From Microbacterium sp. K24 (GTDB lineage Bacteria; Actinomycetota; Actinomycetes; Actinomycetales; Microbacteriaceae), in the NCBI RefSeq assembly GCF_004794465.1, contig NZ_SSDJ01000107.1:42172-106171 (forward strand): 64,000 bases of DNA, given 5' to 3'. The notes under the pieces were generated by a model. That model was not told where the DNA came from. It saw only the letters and a list, made by a program, of their open reading frames with translations, and did no database searches. Below, piece by piece: positions 1 to 8,031 of this stretch. Numbering within the stretch: the stretch's first letter is position 1; each line of letters opens with the position of its first letter. A program made the translations under genes and the position numbers.

Positions 1-971
1 CGTCCGCCTCCTTCGAGGTGGAGTTCGGCCTCACCGGCACCAAGATCATGAACCTGTTCCTGGGCGAGGGGCAGCGGGTCACGGTGTCGGTCCTCGACCA
101 GCTGCTCTCACGCCTCGTCGGAGGTCTGAACTTCGGTCTCCTCCTGGCGCTCGCCTCGATGGGTGCGGCGCTGATCTACGGCACGACGCGACTGTCGAAC
201 TTCGCGCACGCCGAGATGGTGACGTGGGGCGGACTCGTGGCGCTCGTCACGACCACCTTCTGGCATCTTCCGCTGTGGGCGGGCATCATCGCGGCGGTGA
301 TCGGCGGCGGGCTGTTCGGCTGGGCGCTCGATGCCGGCATCTGGCGTCCGCTTCGGCGACGCGGGCTCGGCGTCGTGCAGCTGATGATCGTCAGCATCGG
401 ACTGTCGCTGGCGCTCCGCTACGCCTTCCAGTACCTGATCGGCGGTGGCACCCGGCAGCTTCCGGGCGCCAGCCCGGCGCCGATCCAGTTCGGCCCGATC
501 TCGCTGTCCTACATCGACATGATCGGCATGGCCGTGAGCATCGTCGTGATCGTCGGGGTCGCGTTCTTCCTCACCCGCACCCGCATCGGCAAGGCGACCC
601 GCGCGATCTCCGACAATCCGCAGCTCGCGGCCGCATCCGGCATCGACGTCGACAAGGTGGTCCGCTACGTCTGGATCCTCTCCGGCACCCTGGCAGCGAT
701 CTCCGGCGTCCTCTGGGGCTACTTCCGCCCCGGTGTGAAGTGGGACATGGGCGCGCAGATGCTGCTGCTCATCTTCGCCGCCATCACGCTGGGAGGCCTC
801 GGCACCGCGTTCGGCGCTCTCGTCGGGTCGCTCATCGTCGGCATCGCGGTCGAGGTCTCGACGCTCTGGATCCCCTCCGACCTGAAGTACGCGAGCGCCC
901 TGGTCGTCCTCATCGTGATCCTCCTCGTCAGACCCCAGGGACTGCTGGGCCGCAGGGAAAGGTTGGGCTGA
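1..971 (+). CDS. livH: LivH-type branched-chain amino acid ABC permease, 5' end missing
   Basis: Inner-membrane permease of a branched-chain amino acid (HAAT) ABC importer. The reading frame is open to the left edge, so the N-terminus lies outside the window; a GTG at 18 is the first in-frame start but there is no reason to think it is the true one. The visible 317 residues form about eight hydrophobic segments. The loop containing AAASGIDVDKVV (about residues 195-210) fits the cytoplasmic coupling loop of LivH/LivM proteins, and the C-terminus RPQGLLGRRERLG is the typical LivH ending. It lies 5 bp upstream of livM and is co-transcribed with livM, livG and livF. Substrate specificity (Leu/Ile/Val versus urea or amides) cannot be told from sequence. 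Confidence 0.9.
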   Translation, partial: SASFEVEFGLTGTKIMNLFLGEGQRVTVSVLDQLLSRLVGGLNFGLLLALASMGAALIYGTTRLSNFAHAEMVTWGGLVALVTTTFWHLPLWAGIIAAVIGGGLFGWALDAGIWRPLRRRGLGVVQLMIVSIGLSLALRYAFQYLIGGGTRQLPGASPAPIQFGPISLSYIDMIGMAVSIVVIVGVAFFLTRTRIGKATRAISDNPQLAAASGIDVDKVVRYVWILSGTLAAISGVLWGYFRPGVKWDMGAQMLLLIFAAITLGGLGTAFGALVGSLIVGIAVEVSTLWIPSDLKYASALVVLIVILLVRPQGLLGRRERLG

Positions 972-976
972 CCGCC

Positions 977-1954
977 ATGGACTTCGGAAGCATCTTCTCC
1001 AACACCGCCGTCTACCTGTTCAGCCCGGTCACCCTGGCGTACGCGCTGGCGGCCACCGGTCTCGCGATGCATTTCGGCTTCGCCGGTCTGCTCAACTTCG
1101 GTATGGCCGCCTTCATGGCGATCGGCGGCTACGGCTACGCCATCTCCGTGCTGACGTTCGGTCTCCCGTGGTGGATCGGCATGCTGATCGGCCTGCTCGG
1201 CGGCGCGCTCTTCGCGGTGCTCCTCGGCATCCCGACGCTGCGCCTGCGGGCCGACTACCTCGCGATCGCGACGATCGCCGCCGGTGAGATCGTGCGCCTG
1301 CTGTTCACCACGCAGGTGTTCGACGAGTACACGAACTCGGCCGACGGTCTCGCGCAGTTCAACGGCGGTTTCCGCGACGCGAACCCCTTCCCCACCGGCA
1401 CCTACGGGTTCGGTCCGTGGACGTACAGCGCCGACGATCTCTGGAACCGCGTGTTCGGGTTGATCGTCCTGCTCGTCGCGATCCTCCTCGTGTGGGCGCT
1501 GATGCGCAGCCCGTGGGGCCGCGTGCTCAAGGGCATCCGCGAGGACGAGGACGCCGTGCGCTCGCTCGGCAAGAACGTCTTCGCCTACAAGATGCAGGCG
1601 CTCGTCGTCGGCGGTGTGATCGGCGCCGCCGGAGGGATCGTGTTCGTCCTCCCCTCCGCCGTGGTCCCGGGCAGCTACACGACCTCGCTGACCTTCTTCC
1701 TGTGGACCGTCCTGCTCCTCGGCGGTGCGGCCACGGTGTTCGGTCCGACGCTCGGCGCGATCCTCTTCTGGATCGTGTTCGCCTTCATGGCGAACCTGCT
1801 GCCGTCGATGGCGAAGGCGGGCATCCTGCCGATGTCCGACAGCCAGGCCTCGACGCTGGTGTTCATCTTCATCGGCATCGCGCTGATGCTGCTCGTGATC
1901 TTCCGCCCCCAGGGCATCCTCGGCGACAAGAGGGAGATGACCTTTGTCAAGTGA
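977..1954 (+). CDS. livM: LivM-type branched-chain amino acid ABC permease
   Basis: Second membrane subunit of the importer, 325 aa. The ATG at 977 lies 5 bp after the livH stop. Family marks are an early membrane segment with GFAGLLNFGMAAFMAIGGY (about residues 34-52), a cytoplasmic coupling loop GIREDEDAVRSLGKNVFAYK (about 184-203), and the C-terminal FRPQGILGDKRE that mirrors LivH. The 3' end overlaps livG by 11 bp, so livG is probably translationally coupled. The length agrees with other LivM proteins. Confidence 0.93.
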   Translation: MDFGSIFSNTAVYLFSPVTLAYALAATGLAMHFGFAGLLNFGMAAFMAIGGYGYAISVLTFGLPWWIGMLIGLLGGALFAVLLGIPTLRLRADYLAIATIAAGEIVRLLFTTQVFDEYTNSADGLAQFNGGFRDANPFPTGTYGFGPWTYSADDLWNRVFGLIVLLVAILLVWALMRSPWGRVLKGIREDEDAVRSLGKNVFAYKMQALVVGGVIGAAGGIVFVLPSAVVPGSYTTSLTFFLWTVLLLGGAATVFGPTLGAILFWIVFAFMANLLPSMAKAGILPMSDSQASTLVFIFIGIALMLLVIFRPQGILGDKREMTFVK

Positions 1955-2948
1955 ACTGACCCCCGAGCCCGCCGAAGCGCCGGCCACGGGAAGCATCCGA
2001 CGCCCGAAGACCACCGGTCTCACCAAGGGAGAGGTGAAGCCGGGCGTCGCCAAGGTCGATCCGATCCTCGTCGCCGACGCCGTGCAGCGGCGCTTCGGCG
2101 GACTGACCGCCGTCGACGTCGACCACCTCGAGATCCCGCGCGGCGCCATCACGGCTCTGATCGGACCGAACGGCGCCGGCAAGACGACGCTCTTCAACCT
2201 GCTCTGCGGCTTCGACAAGCCCAACAGCGGCACCTGGTCGTTCGACGGCAAGAACCTCTCCGGAGTGCCGTCGTTCAAGGTCGCCCGCATGGGTCAGGTG
2301 CGCACGTTCCAGCTGACCAAGTCGCTGTCGCTGCTCACGGTGCTCGAGAACATGAAGCTCGGCGCCCCGCATCAGCGCGGCGAGGGCTTCTGGGCGAGCC
2401 TGTTCCCGTTCCTGTGGCGCAACCAGGACACCGAGATCGAGGGAAAGGCGCGCGACCTGCTCGCCCGCTTCAAGCTCGATGCCAAGGAGAAGGACTTCGC
2501 CGCCTCGCTCTCCGGCGGGCAGCGCAAGCTCCTCGAGATGGCCAGGGCCCTGATGAGCGACCCGACCCTGGTGATGCTGGATGAGCCGATGGCCGGCGTC
2601 AACCCGGCGCTCACGCAGTCGCTCCTCGATCACATCCTCGACCTCAAGGGTCTGGGGATGACCGTGCTCTTCGTCGAGCACGACATGCACATGGTCCGCC
2701 ACATCGCCGACTGGGTCGTCGTGATGGCGGAAGGTCGTGTCGTCGCCGAAGGGCCGCCCGACGAGGTCATGGCGGACCCCGCGGTCGTCGACGCCTACCT
2801 GGGCGCGCATCAGGACGTCGATCTGGGTGCCGTCACCGGCCGCATCCCCGTGGTCGCCGATGTGGATGCGGTGAAGTTCCGCGAACAGGTCGAGGCCGAG
2901 GTCGAGGCCGAGGAATCCGCCGACGACGCCGAGGAGAAGAAGGCATGA
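1944..2948 (+). CDS. livG: LivG-type ABC transporter ATPase
   Basis: First of two ATPase subunits of the amino acid importer, 334 aa. Walker A GPNGAGKTT is near residues 73-81, the signature LSGGQRKLLEMARAL near 189-203, and Walker B LVMLDEPMAG near 209-218. The protein is longer than ordinary LivG (about 255 aa): it has some 40 extra N-terminal residues rich in Pro, Glu and Ala, and an acidic C-terminal tail from about residue 305 ending in DDAEEKKA. The start is a TTG at 1944 inside the livM 3' end; no other in-frame start nearby preserves the ABC domain as well. The stop overlaps the livF start by 4 bp. Confidence 0.92.
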   Translation: MSSELTPEPAEAPATGSIRRPKTTGLTKGEVKPGVAKVDPILVADAVQRRFGGLTAVDVDHLEIPRGAITALIGPNGAGKTTLFNLLCGFDKPNSGTWSFDGKNLSGVPSFKVARMGQVRTFQLTKSLSLLTVLENMKLGAPHQRGEGFWASLFPFLWRNQDTEIEGKARDLLARFKLDAKEKDFAASLSGGQRKLLEMARALMSDPTLVMLDEPMAGVNPALTQSLLDHILDLKGLGMTVLFVEHDMHMVRHIADWVVVMAEGRVVAEGPPDEVMADPAVVDAYLGAHQDVDLGAVTGRIPVVADVDAVKFREQVEAEVEAEESADDAEEKKA

Positions 2949-3712
2949 CCGACCAGACGCCCGTCCGCAACGAGATCAAGAACGACGACGTCATCGTCGA
3001 GTTGAAGGATGTGCACGCGGGCTACCTGCCGGGCGTGAACATCCTCAACGGCGCGAACCTCGTCGCCCACAAGGGCGAGCTGATCGGCATCATCGGCCCG
3101 AACGGCGCCGGCAAGTCGACCCTGCTGAAGGCCATCTTCGGCATGGTGAACGTCCGCGACGGCGACGTCACGCTCCACGGCGAGAGCATCATGGGCCTCA
3201 AGGCCGACAAGCTCGTCCAGCGCGGCGTGGCCTTCGTGCCGCAGACGAACAACGTCTTCCCGTCGCTCTCCATCGAGGAGAACCTGCAGATGGGGCTCTA
3301 CCAGAACCCCAAGATCTACGCCGAGCGCCTGGAGTTCGTCAGCAGCATCTTCGCCGAGCTCGGCAAGCGGCTCAAGCAGCGCGCCGGTTCGCTCTCGGGC
3401 GGCGAGCGGCAGATGGTGGCGATGTCCCGCGCCCTCATGATGGACCCATCGGTGCTGCTGCTCGACGAGCCCTCCGCCGGCCTCTCCCCCGTGCGCCAGG
3501 ACGATGCGTTCATCCGCGTCTCCGACATCAACAAGGCGGGCGTGACGACGATCATGGTCGAGCAGAACGCGCGGCGCTGCCTGCAGATCTGCGACCGCGG
3601 CTATGTGCTCGACCAGGGCCGCGACGCCTACGAGGGCACGGGCCGCGACCTCCTCAACGACCCGAAGGTGATCGGCCTGTACCTGGGAACGCTCGGAGAA
3701 GACGCCGCCTGA
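2945..3712 (+). CDS. livF: LivF-type ABC transporter ATPase
   Basis: Second ATPase subunit, 255 aa, the usual LivF length. Walker A GPNGAGKSTL lies near residues 51-60, the signature LSGGERQMVAMSRAL near 149-163 and Walker B VLLLDEPSAGL near 169-179, followed by a switch histidine region replaced by the LivF-typical MVEQNARRCL. The ATG overlaps the livG stop (ATGA). It is the last gene of the operon and is followed by a strong hairpin at 3736-3800. Confidence 0.94.
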   Translation: MTDQTPVRNEIKNDDVIVELKDVHAGYLPGVNILNGANLVAHKGELIGIIGPNGAGKSTLLKAIFGMVNVRDGDVTLHGESIMGLKADKLVQRGVAFVPQTNNVFPSLSIEENLQMGLYQNPKIYAERLEFVSSIFAELGKRLKQRAGSLSGGERQMVAMSRALMMDPSVLLLDEPSAGLSPVRQDDAFIRVSDINKAGVTTIMVEQNARRCLQICDRGYVLDQGRDAYEGTGRDLLNDPKVIGLYLGTLGEDAA

Positions 3713-3735
3713 CGCTTCTTCTCGCCGCCGACCGG

Positions 3736-3800
3736 CCCCTCTGCATACGAACCGGCCCCTTGTGTTCGCACACAAGGGGCCGGTTCGTGCATAGAGGGGG
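3736..3800 (+). terminator. Long hairpin after livF, probable terminator
   Basis: The core is a perfect inverted repeat: CCCCTTGTGT (3756-3765) and ACACAAGGGG (3770-3779) around a 4-nt loop, continued outward by GAACCGG/CCGGTTC and then a looser segment containing TGCAT on both sides. The sequence ACCGGCCCCT also occurs twice in the left arm. It has no clear U-tract, as is common in actinobacteria. It sits between convergent livF and the receptor gene and may act in both directions. Confidence 0.7.
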
Positions 3801-3827
3801 CGCTCGGCAGGGAACCGACCCATGACG

Positions 3828-3856
3828 AAGGCCCCGGATGCAGCATCCGGGGCCTT
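3828..3856 (-). terminator. Perfect 14-bp hairpin after the receptor gene
   Basis: AAGGCCCCGGATGC and its exact complement are separated by one base. Read on the minus strand it ends in a short A/T pair and lies directly downstream of the stop of the amino acid receptor gene (stop at 3866), so it most likely terminates that transcript. With the hairpin at 3736-3800 it forms a back-to-back pair between convergent genes. Confidence 0.7.
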
Positions 3857-3865
3857 CGCGTGTGA

Positions 3866-5140
3866 TCAGTTGGTGCGGGTGATCAGGTTGTCGGCACCGT
3901 ACTTGTAGGTACCGATGGACGCACCCTGCGGGTCGCCGTTCTCATCGAACGTGATCTCGCCGGAGTAACCGTCGTAGTCGGCCGTGCCGCCGTCGTTGAT
4001 GATCTTGGCGCAGTCGGCGAAGCTGGTGCACTTCTCTCCGTCGCCGGAACCGCCCGAGACCTCTTCCATCTTGGCCGCGATGTCCGCGCCCTCGGTGGAG
4101 CCTGCGGCGAGCGACGCCAGAGCCACGAGCACGACGGCGTCGTACGCCTCGGCCGCGTAGGTGAAGTCGTTCACCTCGGGGTTGCCCTCGCCCGTCCAGA
4201 ACGTCTGCAGACGGTCGGTGAAGTCATCCTCGAGTGCCGGACCCGGCTTCGTGCCCTGCGCGCCCTCGAGCGAGAAGGAGAAGTTCGTGTCGGGCGAGGA
4301 GCCGTAGTCGGACAGGTTGCCGTCGACCAGGTACCACTTGTCCGGCGAGATGCCGGCGTTCTGCAGCAGCGGGGCGATGGTCTTGAACTGGTCGAACGAC
4401 ACGATCGCGACAGCATCCGGGTTCGCAGCCTTGATGGTCTCGACCTGAGCGTCGAACTGACCGTCGCCGACGTTGTACGACGCATCGGCGACGACCTCGC
4501 CACCGGCGCCCTCGAACGTCGACTTGATGTTGTCGAAGAGACCGGTGCCGTAGGCGTCGTTCTGGTAGATGACGCCGAGGGTCTTGTGGCCGTCTTCAGC
4601 GATCAGGTTGCCGAGGACCTCACCCTGCAGCAGGTCGCTGGGTGCGGTGCGGAAGTAGAGGCCGTTGTCGTCCCAGTCGGTGAAGTCGGGACCGGTGTTG
4701 GAGGCCGAGATCTGCAGGATGCCCGCGCTGACGTTTCCGTCGAGGATGAGGCGCGAGACACCGGATGCCGCGGCACCGACGATGGCGGTCACGCCCGCGC
4801 CCTGGAGCTTGGTGATCGAGGTCTCGTACGCCTTGGTGTCGGTGTCGCCCTCGTCTTCGGCGGTCAGGTCGATGGTCACGCCGGCGGCGGCCTCGTTGAC
4901 CTCGGAGACGGCGAGTCCGACGCCGGATTCCATGGGCGGGCCGAGGAACGACAGCGAGCCGGTCTGGGGCAGCAGCGAACCGAGCTTGAGCGTCAGGTCT
5001 GCTGCGGGCTTGTCTCCACCGCCTTCCGAAGGCTCGGCGTTCGGCGTGCTGCTGCAGCCGGCGACCACGATGGCGGATGCGCTGAGCAGCGCGATCCCCG
5101 CGAAGATCTTCGCGCTGCGCGAACCCTTCAATACGTTCAT
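3866..5140 (-). CDS. Branched-chain amino acid-type substrate-binding lipoprotein
   Basis: Extracytoplasmic receptor of the Peripla_BP_6 (LivK-like) family, 424 aa. The signal peptide runs from residue 1 to about 28 with lipobox VAGC and lipidation Cys29, followed by a Ser/Pro/Glu/Gly-rich linker; the mature domain starts near LTLKLGSLLPQTG. The fold is typical for amino acid receptors (LGVIYQNDAYG, AVAIVSFDQF, TYAAEAYDAVVLVALA). It presumably feeds the LivHMGF complex although it is transcribed towards it rather than with it. A GGGAG ribosome-binding site precedes the ATG. The ligand cannot be assigned. Confidence 0.9.
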   Translation of the reverse strand: MNVLKGSRSAKIFAGIALLSASAIVVAGCSSTPNAEPSEGGGDKPAADLTLKLGSLLPQTGSLSFLGPPMESGVGLAVSEVNEAAAGVTIDLTAEDEGDTDTKAYETSITKLQGAGVTAIVGAAASGVSRLILDGNVSAGILQISASNTGPDFTDWDDNGLYFRTAPSDLLQGEVLGNLIAEDGHKTLGVIYQNDAYGTGLFDNIKSTFEGAGGEVVADASYNVGDGQFDAQVETIKAANPDAVAIVSFDQFKTIAPLLQNAGISPDKWYLVDGNLSDYGSSPDTNFSFSLEGAQGTKPGPALEDDFTDRLQTFWTGEGNPEVNDFTYAAEAYDAVVLVALASLAAGSTEGADIAAKMEEVSGGSGDGEKCTSFADCAKIINDGGTADYDGYSGEITFDENGDPQGASIGTYKYGADNLITRTN

Positions 5141-5284
5141 GTTGCTCCCTTGCGTAACTGAGCGCGGATTGTGACCGCGATCGGGTGCTCTAACACTAGA
5201 GCGAGATGCTCGCGCGCAGGTGTCGGCAGTATCTCAGTGCGTTAACGATCCGATACCGAGTCCTGGCCGCGATGGGCCCCAGGA

Positions 5285-6220
5285 TCAGGCGACTCCGGGC
5301 TCCGCGACACGACGCCCGCGTCGGGCCGCCAGGAGGAGGTCGACCACGAAAACCGCGATCGCGATCCACACGATGATGAATCCGGCCCAGCGTTCGGCCG
5401 GCATCGGCTCGCCGAGCACGGCGACGCCGAGGATGAACTGCATCACCGGGGTGACGAACTGGATCATGCCGATCACCGTGAGGTCGATCCTGCGCGTGCC
5501 CGCGGCGAAGAGCAGCAGGGGCACGGCGGTGACCACGCCGGCGAACCCGAGCACCAGGGCGTGGCCCCAGCCGTTCTGCCCCATCGTGATGCCGGCCGGC
5601 GTCTGCGCCACGATGATGAGCTGCACGATCGCGATCGGGATCAGCCAGAACGACTCGAGCGTGAGGCCGCTCACTGCGTCGACCGCGGGGCCGATCTTCT
5701 TCTTGATCAGGCCGTAGACGCCGAACGACGCGGTCAGGGTCAGCGCGATCCACGGGAAGGCGCCGTAGGCGACGACGATCACGACGACCGCGATCGCGGC
5801 GATGGCGATGGCCGCCCACTGGAGCCGGCGGATGCGCTCCTTCAACACGAAGACGCCGAGCAGCACCGTGGTGATCGGGTTGATGAAGTACCCGAGGCTG
5901 GTCTCCACCACGTGGCCGGTGAGCGTGCCGAGCACGAAGACCTGCCAGTTGACGTAGATGAGGAGGCCGGCGAGCGCGGTCCAGCCGAGGAGCTTCGGCT
6001 GCCGCAGGATCACGCCGAACGCCGCCCAGCCGCGCGTCACCGTCAGCAGCAGGAGGCAGAAGACGAGCGACAGCAGGACCCGCCAGGCGACGACCTCCCA
6101 GGGGCCGGTGGGCACGAGGAGCAGGAAGTACAGCGGGAGGATGCCCCAGAGCAGATAGGCGCCGCCCGCGTATGCGACTCCGGCGGTCCGAGTGGCGCGG
6201 GTCGTCGTCTCAGGGGGCAC
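5285..6220 (-). CDS. rarD: RarD/EamA-family permease
   Basis: Integral membrane protein of 311 aa with about ten hydrophobic segments, matching the EamA drug/metabolite transporter superfamily and specifically the RarD branch (early motif AYLLWGILPLYF, then WEVVAWRVLLSLVFC, WQVFVLGTLTGHVVETSLGYFINP). RarD proteins are named from a chloramphenicol-sensitivity phenotype, but their substrate is not established. It is a single gene: the 144 bp upstream of the livK-like gene separate the two, and groES lies behind it. The GTG start follows a TAGGGT box by 6 nt, suggesting a leaderless transcript. Confidence 0.88.
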   Translation of the reverse strand: MPPETTTRATRTAGVAYAGGAYLLWGILPLYFLLLVPTGPWEVVAWRVLLSLVFCLLLLTVTRGWAAFGVILRQPKLLGWTALAGLLIYVNWQVFVLGTLTGHVVETSLGYFINPITTVLLGVFVLKERIRRLQWAAIAIAAIAVVVIVVAYGAFPWIALTLTASFGVYGLIKKKIGPAVDAVSGLTLESFWLIPIAIVQLIIVAQTPAGITMGQNGWGHALVLGFAGVVTAVPLLLFAAGTRRIDLTVIGMIQFVTPVMQFILGVAVLGEPMPAERWAGFIIVWIAIAVFVVDLLLAARRGRRVAEPGVA

Positions 6221-6226
6221 TGGACA

Positions 6227-6232
6227 ACCCTA
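6227..6232 (-). promoter_or_regulatory. -10 box of a probable leaderless promoter, rarD
   Basis: TAGGGT on the minus strand is followed by exactly 6 nt and then the GTG start at 6220. This spacing places the transcription start at or next to the start codon. No Shine-Dalgarno sequence can fit. No good -35 was found. Confidence 0.5.
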
Positions 6233-6315
6233 TTGCCGGGCGCGGAGTCCGATCGCCACGAGCGCCTCGCGGTGCGGACTTCGGCAGGAATCGGATGCCG
6301 CGTGGCGGAAAGCAG

Positions 6316-6349
6316 AAGGGACCCGGATGCCGTGGCATCCGGGTCCCTT
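6316..6349 (-). terminator. Perfect 16-bp hairpin after groES
   Basis: AAGGGACCCGGATGCC and its exact complement around a 2-nt centre, 16 bp past the groES stop on the minus strand. It ends in a short T run in that orientation. This supports groES being monocistronic here. Confidence 0.75.
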
Positions 6350-6364
6350 CGAGGACTGCGGGGT

Positions 6365-6661
6365 TCAGCGGACGACGACCGCGAGGACGTCGCGGGCCGA
6401 CAGGACGAGGTACTCGTCTGCGCCGAACTTCACCTCGGTGCCGCCGTACTTGCTGTACAGGACACGGTCGCCGACGGCGACGTCGATCGGAACGCGGTTG
6501 CCGTTGTCATCGATGCGGCCGGGGCCGACGGCGATGACCTCGCCCTCCTGGGGCTTCTCCTTGGCAGTGTCGGGGATGACCAGGCCACTCGCGGTGGTCT
6601 GCTCGGCCTCGACCTGCTGGATGACGATGCGGTCCTCGAGCGGCTTGATGGAAACCGACAC
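6365..6661 (-). CDS. groES: Co-chaperonin GroES
   Basis: 10-kDa co-chaperonin, 98 aa, the normal length. It caps the GroEL ring in the cytoplasm during ATP-driven folding. Visible marks: [19 protein letters not shown] at the N-terminus, the mobile-loop region around residues 17-36 ([19 protein letters not shown]) and [15 protein letters not shown] near the C-terminus. GTG start with an AGAAGAGG-type ribosome-binding site. No groEL follows; a hairpin terminator lies immediately downstream. Expression is probably heat-regulated through HrcA, given two CIRCE operators upstream. Confidence 0.97.
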   Translation of the reverse strand: MSVSIKPLEDRIVIQQVEAEQTTASGLVIPDTAKEKPQEGEVIAVGPGRIDDNGNRVPIDVAVGDRVLYSKYGGTEVKFGADEYLVLSARDVLAVVVR

Positions 6662-6701
6662 GGTCTACCTCTTCTTTCTTGACGCTGACACGAAAGACTT
6701 G

Positions 6702-6728
6702 TTCGCACTCTCAACCCGAGAGTGCTAA
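6702..6728 (-). promoter_or_regulatory. CIRCE operator, start-proximal copy
   Basis: On the plus strand the half-sites are TTCGCACTC and GAGTGCTAA separated by 9 nt (consensus TTAGCACTC-N9-GAGTGCTAA). It lies between the groES start and the predicted -10 box TAGACT (6732-6737 on the minus strand). CIRCE is the known binding site of the HrcA heat-shock repressor. Confidence 0.88.
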
Positions 6729-6731
6729 TCC

Positions 6732-6761
6732 AGTCTAGGCGCTCGGCTGGCACTCACGCAA
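6732..6761 (-). promoter_or_regulatory. Predicted groES promoter
   Basis: Minus-strand TTGCGT (6756-6761) and TAGACT (6732-6737) are separated by 18 bp. The -35 falls inside the distal CIRCE copy and the proximal copy begins just after the -10, so both repressor sites would block polymerase. Confidence 0.55.
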
Positions 6762-6772
6762 TGCGAGTGCCA
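6748..6772 (-). promoter_or_regulatory. CIRCE operator, distal copy
   Basis: TGGCACTC and GAGTGCCA separated by 9 nt form a perfect inverted repeat and match the CIRCE consensus apart from T to C/G changes at the outer bases. Its start lies 46 bp from the start of the proximal copy. Tandem CIRCE elements upstream of groES are known in other actinobacteria. Confidence 0.88.
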
Positions 6773-6807
6773 ACCGGCCGCCGACTCGACGGCACAGCCC
6801 GGGGAAT

Positions 6808-6813
6808 TAGGCT
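6808..6813 (+). promoter_or_regulatory. -10 box of a probable leaderless promoter, methyltransferase gene
   Basis: TAGGCT followed by 6 nt and the GTG at 6820. Divergent from groES; the distal CIRCE copy ends 36 bp upstream, so HrcA might also touch this promoter. Confidence 0.5.
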
Positions 6814-6819
6814 GAGGAC

Positions 6820-8025
6820 GTGGAGATGTCCGAGCTGCGAGCGCTGCTGACCCCCGAAGGGCTCGCGCTCCTCGACGAGGTGGGGCTGATCGAGTCGACG
6901 ACCGACGTCGCACGAACGGTCTCACGCCTGCGGGCGGCCGGGCACTCCCCCGACCTGGTCTCGGCGGTGGTCGGACAGGCGCATCTGCGCTCCCGGGCGA
7001 CCACCAAGTTCGGCGCGTTCGGGGCACGGATGCTGTTCACCCGCGCCGGCCTGGAGCAGGCGACGCGGCTCGCGGTCGCGGCACGGCATGCACAGAGGAT
7101 CCGCAGCGCCGGGGTCACCCACGTCGCGGACCTCGGCTGCGGCATCGGCGGCGACGCCCTCGCCTTCGCCGGCGCCGGTCTCGACGTGCTGGCCGTCGAC
7201 GCCGACGAGGTCACCTCGGTGATCGCCGCCTACAACCTCGCGCCCTTCGGCGACTCGGCCGTCGTGCGCCACGGCACGGCCGAGAGCACGCTCTCTTCGG
7301 TCGCGGAATCCGGAGCGGTCTGGATGGATCCTGCCCGGCGCACCGCCGGACACAGCGAGACCCGCCGCGTCTCCGCCGACGACTACTCGCCGTCGCTGGA
7401 CTGGGCGTTCGACGTCGCAGCGCGTCGGCCGACCGGCATCAAGCTCGGCCCGGCGCACGACCGCGATGCCCTCCCCGACGACGGCGAGGCGCAGTGGGTG
7501 AGCGCCGACGGCAGCGTCGTCGAGCTGGTCGTGTGGAGCGGCGCCCTCGCGCGGGAGGGCGTGCGCCGCGCGGCTCTCGTGATCCGCGGCGAGCGCTCCC
7601 ATGAGCTCACCTCGAACGGAGACGCCGACGACGTGCCGACCCGTGACCTCGGCGCGTTCCTCCACGAGCCCGACGGGGCGGTCATCCGCGCCCGGCTGAT
7701 CGGCGACGTCGCACGCAGCCTCGACGCCGGCATGCTCGACGAGCACATCGCCTACCTGACCTCGGATGCAGCCGTCACGAGCCCTTTCGTGCAGTCGTTC
7801 CGGGTGCGCGAGACGATGCCCGCGAATCCCAAGGCGATCAGCGCCGTGCTGAAGGCGAACGGGATCGGGCGGCTGGAGATCAAGAAGCGCGGCGTCGACA
7901 TCGACCCCGCGGCGTTCCGGAAGAAGCTCACGCTGCGCGGCGATGAGGAGGCGACGCTCATCCTCGTGCGCGTCGGCGACCAGCGCCGGGCGATCCTCGC
8001 CGATCGCGTGCCCGCGGTCGGCTGA
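6820..8025 (+). CDS. Class I SAM-dependent methyltransferase with THUMP-like C-terminus
   Basis: Protein of 401 aa. A Rossmann methyltransferase core is clear: motif I VADLGCGIGGDALAF (about residues 102-116), an acidic end of strand 2 (VLAVDAD) and the catalytic-loop-like VWMDPARR (about 166-173). The C-terminal third, ending in IKKRGVDIDPAAFRKKL and LILVRVGDQRRAILA, matches the THUMP-like domain seen in actinobacterial proteins of this kind. Such architecture suggests an RNA base methyltransferase, but the target is unknown. The gene diverges from groES and converges on the gene ending at 8032 with a 6-bp gap. Confidence 0.8.
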   Translation: MEMSELRALLTPEGLALLDEVGLIESTTDVARTVSRLRAAGHSPDLVSAVVGQAHLRSRATTKFGAFGARMLFTRAGLEQATRLAVAARHAQRIRSAGVTHVADLGCGIGGDALAFAGAGLDVLAVDADEVTSVIAAYNLAPFGDSAVVRHGTAESTLSSVAESGAVWMDPARRTAGHSETRRVSADDYSPSLDWAFDVAARRPTGIKLGPAHDRDALPDDGEAQWVSADGSVVELVVWSGALAREGVRRAALVIRGERSHELTSNGDADDVPTRDLGAFLHEPDGAVIRARLIGDVARSLDAGMLDEHIAYLTSDAAVTSPFVQSFRVRETMPANPKAISAVLKANGIGRLEIKKRGVDIDPAAFRKKLTLRGDEEATLILVRVGDQRRAILADRVPAVG

Positions 8026-8031
8026 TCGCGC

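Noticed and set aside
719..2290. Long open frame antisense to livM/livG (and similar long antisense frames at 2810-3823, 20066-22822, 25039-27021, 61664-63256)
   Set aside because: Low-complexity Arg/Ala/Gly/His/Asp-rich translations with no domain, as expected for the opposite strand of high-GC genes whose sense frames carry clear motifs.
3736..3856. Paired hairpins behind livF as a mobile repeat
   Set aside because: Each hairpin directly follows a stop codon of one convergent gene and the two are unrelated in sequence, as expected of terminators.
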